This document shows positions 58,398-64,000 of a DNA stretch of 64,000 nucleotides, one piece after another; positions within the stretch are counted from its first letter, which is position 1; each line of letters starts with the position of its first letter. A model generated the notes under the pieces. The model was not told the origin of the DNA and did not search any database. It saw only the letters and a list, made by a program, of their open reading frames with translations. The translations under genes and the position numbers were made by a program. Source of the stretch: Streptomyces sp. RPA4-2 (lineage in GTDB: Bacteria > Actinomycetota > Actinomycetes > Streptomycetales > Streptomycetaceae); assembly GCF_012273515.2 (NCBI RefSeq), contig NZ_CP050975.2:4402001-4466000 (forward strand). The letters run 5' to 3'.

Positions 58398-59024
58398 ATG
58401 CGCGACTTCCCCACCGCCACGGTGCGCACCCGCGTCGCCGTGCCCCTGCGCTTCGGCGACGGCTACTCCGTCGACGCGGAGCTGGTCACCTTCCACGGTC
58501 TGGCGGACGGCCGGGAACACCTCGCCGTCGTGCTCGGCGAACCGGGCGCGAACCCGCTGGTGCGCCTGCACTCCGAGTGCCTGACCGGCGACGTCTTCGG
58601 CTCGGCCCGCTGCGACTGCGGCCCTCAGCTGCGTGAGGCGGTGGAGCGGATCTCGGAACGGGGCGGCGTGCTCCTGTACCTGCGTCAGGAGGGCCGCGGC
58701 ATCGGCCTCTACAACAAGCTCGACGCGTACGCCCTCCAGGACCAGGGCCTCGACACCTACGCCGCCAACGCCGCCCTCGGCCTCCCCGAGGACGACCGCG
58801 ACTACACGGCGGCCGCCCAGATGCTCCGGGCCCTCGGCGTCGGCTCCCTCGACCTGCTCTCCAACAACCCCGACAAGGCCGAGCAGCTCCGCGACCTCGG
58901 CATCGAGGTCTCCCACCGTGTGCCGACGGGCGTCTTCACCACGGCCCACAACGTGCGCTACCTCCGCGCCAAGGTCCTCCAGACCCAGCACACACTCCCG
59001 CTGCCGGAGCTCACGGCGGGCTGA
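58398..59024 (+). CDS. ribA: GTP cyclohydrolase II (stand-alone RibA)
   Basis: A 208-residue GTP cyclohydrolase II, which opens GTP to the pyrimidine precursor of riboflavin. The zinc cysteines are Cys61, Cys72 and Cys74 ([17 protein letters not shown]), and [19 protein letters not shown] (97-115) is the catalytic signature. The RibB half common in bacterial RibBA is absent. The ATG follows GGAGAG. Streptomyces often carries extra RibA copies for deazapurine or other specialised products; with the swapped RibD-like gene nearby this may be such a copy. Confidence 0.93.
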   Translation: MRDFPTATVRTRVAVPLRFGDGYSVDAELVTFHGLADGREHLAVVLGEPGANPLVRLHSECLTGDVFGSARCDCGPQLREAVERISERGGVLLYLRQEGRGIGLYNKLDAYALQDQGLDTYAANAALGLPEDDRDYTAAAQMLRALGVGSLDLLSNNPDKAEQLRDLGIEVSHRVPTGVFTTAHNVRYLRAKVLQTQHTLPLPELTAG

Positions 59025-59049
59025 GCCCGGCTGCCCCTCCAACACACCG

Positions 59050-59084
59050 AAGCCCCAGGCCGGATGCACTCCGGCCTGGGGCTT
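59050..59084. terminator. Bidirectional terminator between ribA and tRNA-Lys
   Basis: A 14-bp perfect stem (59050-59063 with 59071-59084, seven-base loop) lies between the convergent ends of ribA and the tRNA gene. Confidence 0.88.
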
Positions 59085-59089
59085 GTCGG

Positions 59090-59162
59090 TAGACCCTGTG
59101 GGACTCGAACCCACAACCAATGGATTAAAAGTCCACTGCTCTGCCAATTGAGCTAAGGGTCC
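59090..59162 (-). tRNA. tRNA-Lys (TTT)
   Basis: Seventy-three bases in the minus direction from GGACCCTTAGCTCAATTGGC, with anticodon loop CTTTTAA (anticodon TTT), T-arm GTGGGTTCGAGTCCCAC and acceptor AGGGTCT plus A73. CCA is not encoded. Confidence 0.97.
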
Positions 59163-59294
59163 ACGCACCGGCCCGCACGCATCCCGCGCCGACGCATCCC
59201 CGAGCATAGCCGGACGAGGCCGGGACTCCGATCGGGTATCGGTCTCCCGGCCGCGCCGGAGGCGCGCGCGGCCGGGGACCAACCGCGCACAACG

Positions 59295-60830
59295 CTACGG
59301 ATCGACCGGTTCCGGCGCACCCTTGCGCGCCGCCTCACGCGCCCGGGTGCGGGCGTGGTCGGGGTTGAGGAACCAGTGGCGGGCCGAGGCCGTCCACCAG
59401 GCCGCGGCGGAACCCAGGACCACGAGGACGGCGACCGGGGCGTAGTTGAACGTCTCCCAGGTGACCGGGGAGACCTGCGGCAGCATGAACAGGACGGTGA
59501 TGACGGCCACCCAGACGACCGACACGACGCCGATCGCGCGCGACCAGCGGCCCAGATGCCACGGCCCCCGTTCGAACGCCTCCCCCTTGCGCAGCCGCAG
59601 CAGCGTCGGGATGACGTACGCGATGTAGAGCCCGATCACGGCGATCGACGTGACGGCCGCGTACGCGGTCACGTTGATGAGGTACGGCAGCCCCAGCACC
59701 AACGCCCCCAGCGCCGCCAGCCACACCGCCGCGACCGGAGTGCGCGTGCGCGGGCTCACGGTGTGCCACACCCGGGAGAACGGCAGCGCCCCGTCGCGCG
59801 AAAAGGCGTAGATCATGCGGCTGTTGGCGGTCACGGACGCCATCCCGCAGAACAGCTGCGCGCCGATCACGACCAGCAGCAGGAGCTTGCCCGCCGTGGC
59901 CCCGAGCGCGTCGAGCAGGATCTGCGCCGGCGGCGCGCCGGTCGCCGAGCCCAGCTCCTTGTCGTACGACTGGATGGCGAAGGTGAAGCCGAGCAGGAGG
60001 ACGAAGCCGGCGATCCACGACGTCCAGATGGACTGCACGATGCCCTTGGGTCCGGCCGTCGACGCGTCGTGCGTCTCCTCCGTCATATGGGCGGAGGCGT
60101 CGTATCCGGTGAACGTGTACTGCGCCATCAGCAGGCCGACGAGGACGACGTACACACCGCTGCCCCAGCCGGTGTTGTTCACGAAGTGCGTGAAGACGAA
60201 GGACGCGGACTGGTGGTGGTCCGGTACGAGGGCGAGAGCGCCCACGATCACCGCTACGCCCAGGACGTGCCACCACACGCTGATGTCGTTGAGGAGGGCG
60301 ACGATCCGGACCCCGAAGGTGTTGAGCAGTCCGTGCAGGACGAGGATGCCGGCGAAGAGCAGGATCGTCCGGCCCGGCGTGACCTCGAAATCGAACTGCA
60401 GGTTCAGGTAGGCGCCCAGGAAGGACGCCGCGCCGAAGTCGATGCCCGCGGTCACCGCGACCTGCCCGAGGACGTTGAACCACCCCGTGAACCACGCCCA
60501 GGCCGCCGCCGACCGTTCGGGGGCCAGCCGGTGGGCCCAGAAGTACAGGCCGGCGGAGGTCGGATAGGCCGAACAGATCTCGGCCATCGACAGTCCGACG
60601 AACAACGTCATCAGTCCGACCGCGACCCATCCCCAGGTGATCACGGCGGGACCGCCGGTGTTCATGCCGAACAGATACAGCGTCAGACAGCCCGAGAGCA
60701 CCGAGATGATCGTGAACGAGACCGCGTAGTTGGAGAACGCCGACATGCGGCGGGCCAGAACCTGCGTATAGCCGAGCTGGGCAAGCCGTTCTTCGTCCGA
60801 CAGCCCACTCGCCTTGGCGTCATCTGTCAT
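59295..60830 (-). CDS. APC-superfamily amino-acid permease
   Basis: A 511-residue permease with 12 predicted membrane helices. The N-terminus has DEERLAQLGYTQVLARRMSA followed by FSNYAVSFTIISVLSG, the start typical of the AAT/GABA-choline permease branch. GWVAVGLMTLFVGLSMAEIC and YTFTGYDASAHMTEET are also family motifs. The ATG at 60830 has AAGGGA upstream. Substrate is probably an amino acid or amine such as GABA or ethanolamine. It stands alone. Confidence 0.92.
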   Translation of the reverse strand: MTDDAKASGLSDEERLAQLGYTQVLARRMSAFSNYAVSFTIISVLSGCLTLYLFGMNTGGPAVITWGWVAVGLMTLFVGLSMAEICSAYPTSAGLYFWAHRLAPERSAAAWAWFTGWFNVLGQVAVTAGIDFGAASFLGAYLNLQFDFEVTPGRTILLFAGILVLHGLLNTFGVRIVALLNDISVWWHVLGVAVIVGALALVPDHHQSASFVFTHFVNNTGWGSGVYVVLVGLLMAQYTFTGYDASAHMTEETHDASTAGPKGIVQSIWTSWIAGFVLLLGFTFAIQSYDKELGSATGAPPAQILLDALGATAGKLLLLVVIGAQLFCGMASVTANSRMIYAFSRDGALPFSRVWHTVSPRTRTPVAAVWLAALGALVLGLPYLINVTAYAAVTSIAVIGLYIAYVIPTLLRLRKGEAFERGPWHLGRWSRAIGVVSVVWVAVITVLFMLPQVSPVTWETFNYAPVAVLVVLGSAAAWWTASARHWFLNPDHARTRAREAARKGAPEPVDP

Positions 60831-61062
60831 GCCCCCAGCGATTCCCTTGCCGGGCGCATGACATGCGCCACAACGGTGAGCAAACTGGCCAGAAAAGACC
60901 CCTGTCGCTCTTGGCGGCGAGCACGTGGACGTCGCCGGTCGAGGCCTCCCGCGCCGGCAGACCGGGCCGCCTGTCACCGGTCAGATCGCCCGGCGAGGTC
61001 ATACAGAGCCTCCGCAGGGGGAGCGGAAGGCGTTGTCCACACGTTCCCTCGCGGACAGCGAA

Positions 61063-61095
61063 GTGGCCCCCACCCAGAACTCGGGTGGGGGCCAC
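61063..61095 (-). terminator. Terminator of the DEAD-box helicase gene
   Basis: A 13-bp perfect stem (61063-61075 with 61083-61095, seven-base loop), 24 bases past the helicase stop. The remaining 60831-61062 gap is the upstream region of the permease with no gene seen. Confidence 0.85.
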
Positions 61096-61119
61096 ATCAC
61101 TTGGCTGTGTCAGCGGCGA

Positions 61120-63426
61120 TCAGCCGTTGCGCTTCCAGCGCGGCTTCTCGTCGCGGCGGAAGGAACCGCCGCCGGTGCCGGTGCCGGGGCCGGTGCCGGT
61201 GCCGGTGCCGGTGCCGCGGTGGTCGTCGCGGCGGCCGTACGGACGGTCGTGGCTGCCGGCGCGGAAGCCGCCGCCCGCGGGGCGGTCGCCCTGACGGTCG
61301 CGGTTGAAGGGACGGTCGCTGCCACGGTGGCCGCCACGGTCGTCACGACGCTCGAAGGAACGGCCGGTGGTGCCACGGTCGTTGTCGCGGCGGAAGCCGC
61401 CACGGTCACCGTCACGACGCTCGGGAGTACGGCCGCCACGGTCGTCGCGGTTGAAGCCGCCACCACGGTTGTCGTCACGACGGAAGCCGCCACCGCGGTT
61501 GTCGTCACGACGCTCGAAAGAACGGCCGCCACGGTCGTCCCGGTTGAAGCCGCCACCGCGGTTGTCGTCACGACGCTCGAAAGAACGGCCGCCACGGTCA
61601 TCACGGTTGAAGCCGCCACCGCGGTTGTCGTCACGACGCTCGAAGGAGCGGCCGCCACGGTCGTCCCGGCGGTCGTTGTCACGACGGAACCCACCACGGT
61701 CGCCGTCACGGCGGTCGTCACGACGGGGGCCACGGTCGTCACGGTTGAAGCCGCCACCACGGTTGTCGTCACGACGGAACCCACCACGGTCGTTGTCACG
61801 ACGCTCGTAGTTGCCCCGCTCGTCACGGCGCGGACGCGACTGCTCGTAGGACGGACGCTCCGCGGGCTGCTCGGCCACGGCGGCCGGCACCTCGGCGGGA
61901 GCCTCGGCCGCGGCCTGCTCGATCACGGCCTCCGCGGCCGCGGCGACCGCGGTCTCCGGGTCCTCGCCCCGCTCACGCGCGGCACGGGCGACCAGACGGT
62001 CGGCCTCACCGCGCAGCTCGGCGGCGCGACGCTGCGCGCGCTCCAGCTCCTTGGTGAGCTGCGTGACCTCGCGCTCGGCCTGCTGGGCGGCGTCGCCCGC
62101 CGACTGCGCCTGGACCTCGGTCATCGACCGGGCGCCGGTGATCTCGGCGACCTCGGGCTCGAAGGCCGTACCGGAGTTGATGATGTGACGCGCGGCGTCG
62201 ACGCCCGCGTCCTCCATCAGCCGGAAGATCTGACGGCGCTGGTGCGGCAGCGACAGCGACACGACGGTGCCGGAGCGGCCGGCACGCGCGGTGCGGCCGG
62301 AACGGTGCAGGTAGTCCTTGTGGTCGCCGGCCGGGTCCACGTTCAGGACCAGGTCGATGCCGTCGACGTGAATACCGCGGGCGGCGACGTCGGTCGCGAC
62401 GAGCGCGTTGACGTAACCGTCCTTGAAGTCGGCCAGCGTCCGGGTCCGGGCGCCCTGCGTCATGCCGCCGTGCAGCGCGTCGGCCTTCACACCGGCGTCA
62501 CGCAGCTGCTCGGCGATGCGGTCGGCGCCCAGCTGGGTGCGGACGAAGATGATCGTGCGGCCCTTGCGGGAGGCGATCGCGGCGGTGACCGGCGCCTTGT
62601 CCTTGGGCTTCACGATGAGGATGTGGTGCGACATGGTCGTGACGTTGCCCTGGGCGCTGTCGACCTCGTGCGTGACCGGGTTGGTCAGGTAGCGCTTGAC
62701 CAGCGTGGAGATCTCGTTCTCCATCGTGGCGGAGAACAGCATGCGCTGGCCGCCGGCCGGGATCTGGTCGAGCAGCTCGGTGACCTCGGGCAGGAAGCCC
62801 AGGTCCGACATCTGGTCGGCCTCGTCGAGGACGGCGATCTGGGTGTTCTCCAGCGAGCAGGCGCCGCGGTTGATGATGTCGCGCAGACGGCCCGGGGTGG
62901 CGACGAGGACGTCGACGCCGCGCTCCAGGGCGTAGATCTGGTTGCCCATCGACGTACCGCCGCAGACGACCTTCATCTTCAGGCCGAGGACGTCGCCGTA
63001 GGGCTGCAGGGCGTCGGCGACCTGCATGGCCAGCTCACGGGTCGGCGTGAGGATGACCGCGCGGGGCTTCTTCTTCTCGGTGTGACCGCCGGCGAGCTGC
63101 GCCAGGGTCGGCAGACCGAAGGAGAGGGTCTTGCCGGAGCCGGTGCGGCCGCGGCCCAGGATGTCCTTGCCGGCCAGGGCGTCCGGGATGGTCGCGGCCT
63201 GGATCGGGAACGGGCTGGTCACACCGTTCTGAGCGAGCTTGCGGACGACGCCCTCGGGAAGACCGAGGGTGGCGAAGGTGATCTCGGGGGTGGCATCGGC
63301 GGACTCGGTGGCCTCGACGGCCTCCGGGGTCTCGACGGAGGCCACGACAACGGCCTCGACGCCCTCGATGTTGTCGCCCTCGTTGTTCTCGGGCACGACG
63401 ACGTGATCAGTACTGGAAACAGACAT
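61120..63426 (-). CDS. DEAD-box RNA helicase with RGG/Asp-Arg-rich repeat tail
   Basis: A 768-residue ATP-dependent RNA helicase. The Q motif FPIQAATIP is near 74 and motif I GRTGSGKT at 93-100. Further along are PTRELAMQV, VATPGRLRD, VLDEADQMSDLGF, SAT, VATDVAARGIHV and HRSGRTARAG. The last 215 residues are low complexity: 21-residue units of RDDNRGGGFNRDDRGGRS with FER ends, then a Gly-Thr run. Such tails bind RNA and favour condensates. The ATG at 63426 has GGAAGG about 12 bases upstream. Likely role is ribosome assembly or cold adaptation. Confidence 0.95.
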   Translation of the reverse strand: MSVSSTDHVVVPENNEGDNIEGVEAVVVASVETPEAVEATESADATPEITFATLGLPEGVVRKLAQNGVTSPFPIQAATIPDALAGKDILGRGRTGSGKTLSFGLPTLAQLAGGHTEKKKPRAVILTPTRELAMQVADALQPYGDVLGLKMKVVCGGTSMGNQIYALERGVDVLVATPGRLRDIINRGACSLENTQIAVLDEADQMSDLGFLPEVTELLDQIPAGGQRMLFSATMENEISTLVKRYLTNPVTHEVDSAQGNVTTMSHHILIVKPKDKAPVTAAIASRKGRTIIFVRTQLGADRIAEQLRDAGVKADALHGGMTQGARTRTLADFKDGYVNALVATDVAARGIHVDGIDLVLNVDPAGDHKDYLHRSGRTARAGRSGTVVSLSLPHQRRQIFRLMEDAGVDAARHIINSGTAFEPEVAEITGARSMTEVQAQSAGDAAQQAEREVTQLTKELERAQRRAAELRGEADRLVARAARERGEDPETAVAAAAEAVIEQAAAEAPAEVPAAVAEQPAERPSYEQSRPRRDERGNYERRDNDRGGFRRDDNRGGGFNRDDRGPRRDDRRDGDRGGFRRDNDRRDDRGGRSFERRDDNRGGGFNRDDRGGRSFERRDDNRGGGFNRDDRGGRSFERRDDNRGGGFRRDDNRGGGFNRDDRGGRTPERRDGDRGGFRRDNDRGTTGRSFERRDDRGGHRGSDRPFNRDRQGDRPAGGGFRAGSHDRPYGRRDDHRGTGTGTGTGPGTGTGGGSFRRDEKPRWKRNG
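61430..61800 (-). repeat. 63-bp coding repeat in the helicase tail
   Basis: Units of 63 bp (21 codons) recur at least three times in a row with few differences (around 61480-61660), with partial units on each side. Near identity at third positions points to recent duplication or conversion rather than protein-level selection alone. Confidence 0.75.
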
Positions 63427-64000
63427 GCGAAATGCGAACCTTCCGGAGTTCTTCGGCACGCGCCCAAACTCCGTGAAGTCGCAATCGACCGCCTCTATGC
63501 GGTCCGGCCACGGCAAGGGAGAGTACGCGCCACGCGGCGCTCTCTGCGTTGGCGCCGGGCAAATGGGATCAAACGATCTACTACCATACGCACCCCTCGC
63601 CCCTGAAGGCAAACTGACCTCAAAGAGCCAGGTCAGGCGCGTACGGGAAGAGGAACACCCCCGCCCGCGAACCTATTCCCCGCCCTCTCCCCCTCGCCCA
63701 CGGGGCACTCTCCGCCGCCCTCGCCCTCCCCCTCTCTCCCCCCGCCTCCCCATCCTCATCGCCACCGGCTACGCCCGAGGACCGGCTCCCCCGCGCGCGG
63801 TGCCGGCACCCGGTTCAGCAGCTGGGTGGCCTGCTCGTGCGCGGACGACGACGGCTCCGCCGTACTCGGCTCGGGGGACGGCGACGAGGGCGGCGGGGTG
63901 GGCTGGGGAGGCGGTGTCGGATCGGACGTCGCACGGGTGGGACTCGGCACACCGCCGGACGGGCCGGGCCGCGCTTACCGCCCCTTCACGTCACCGCTGC
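63427..64000. other. Helicase upstream region and a Pro/Ser-rich open frame at the right edge
   Basis: No secure gene. A minus-strand frame at 63756-63950 (about 64 residues) is Pro/Ser/Thr-rich and ends HEQATQLLNRVPAPRAGEPV then LGRSRWR. It reads like the C-terminus of an envelope protein, but an in-frame TAA about 35 bases upstream cuts it off from the window edge. It could be the end of a gene broken by a frameshift. 63600-63750 is C-rich with no hairpin recognised. Confidence 0.35.

Noticed and set aside
60925..63606. 893-residue frame antisense to the DEAD-box helicase
   Set aside because: Its Val/Thr/Ala repeats are the complement of the helicase RGG tail.

Overview
The window is a high-GC actinobacterial chromosome segment, almost certainly Streptomyces. 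The signs are the strong third-position GC bias, frequent GTG/TTG starts and leaderless genes, an rRNA operon with no tRNA in its spacer, PHO boxes in front of pstS, a c-di-AMP (ydaO) riboswitch on a cell-wall hydrolase, SpoIIE/RsbU phosphatases and an AfsR-type regulator. From memory, the gene order resembles the S. coelicolor pst to atrA to deaD neighbourhood; this was not checked.

Layout. 0-8.2 kb is a phosphate block: the tail of a CHAD protein, a Nudix hydrolase, PHO boxes and pstSCAB, then the convergent low-affinity Pit transporter with its DUF47 partner, and a CsoR metal sensor behind its own operator. 8.2-15.6 kb holds envelope and secreted proteins: a lipoprotein, a Tat/lipoprotein berberine-bridge-type flavoenzyme, a PAP2 phosphatase, a transglycosylase-NlpC/P60 hydrolase, a secreted S1 protease and an SRPBCC protein. 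16.3-23.5 kb is a tight six-gene type-IV-secretion-like cassette with no relaxase in view: a two-TM small subunit, a VirB8/TcpC-like protein, a VirB6/TrbL-like membrane protein, an SCO6880-type protein, a VirB4-like ATPase and a TraG/VirD4-like protein without a clear Walker A. GNAT and CDP-alcohol transferase genes follow. 25.1-31.0 kb is a complete rRNA operon on the minus strand with its promoter stack and terminator.

31-40 kb carries a MarR/MFS divergent pair, a PAS-SpoIIE-ATPase phosphatase, a type II NADH dehydrogenase, a TetR regulator that looks like AtrA, and a frameshifted ECF-like sigma factor fused to a membrane segment and an NPCBM-type domain. 40-50 kb has a 1123-residue AfsR/BTAD regulator, a frameshifted asparagine-synthase-like gene, an HTH-TPR regulator and LhgO. 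50-56 kb has trmB, a PrsW-like protein, an aldo-keto reductase, a riboswitch-controlled M23 peptidase, a second SpoIIE phosphatase and tRNA-fMet. 56-64 kb has a domain-swapped RibD-like protein, a MarR regulator and a stand-alone GTP cyclohydrolase II, which together look like a small riboflavin or deazaflavin-type set. It then has tRNA-Lys, an amino-acid permease and a DEAD-box RNA helicase with an RGG-rich tail.

Two things cut across genes. A dispersed intergenic repeat occurs at about 5.7, 43.6 and 49.8 kb; the last copy is a perfect 32-bp palindrome, and a related module lies inside the prsW-like coding sequence. Four apparent single-base deletions, all in the 38-46 kb interval, break two genes twice each. 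They may be assembly indels or real decay.
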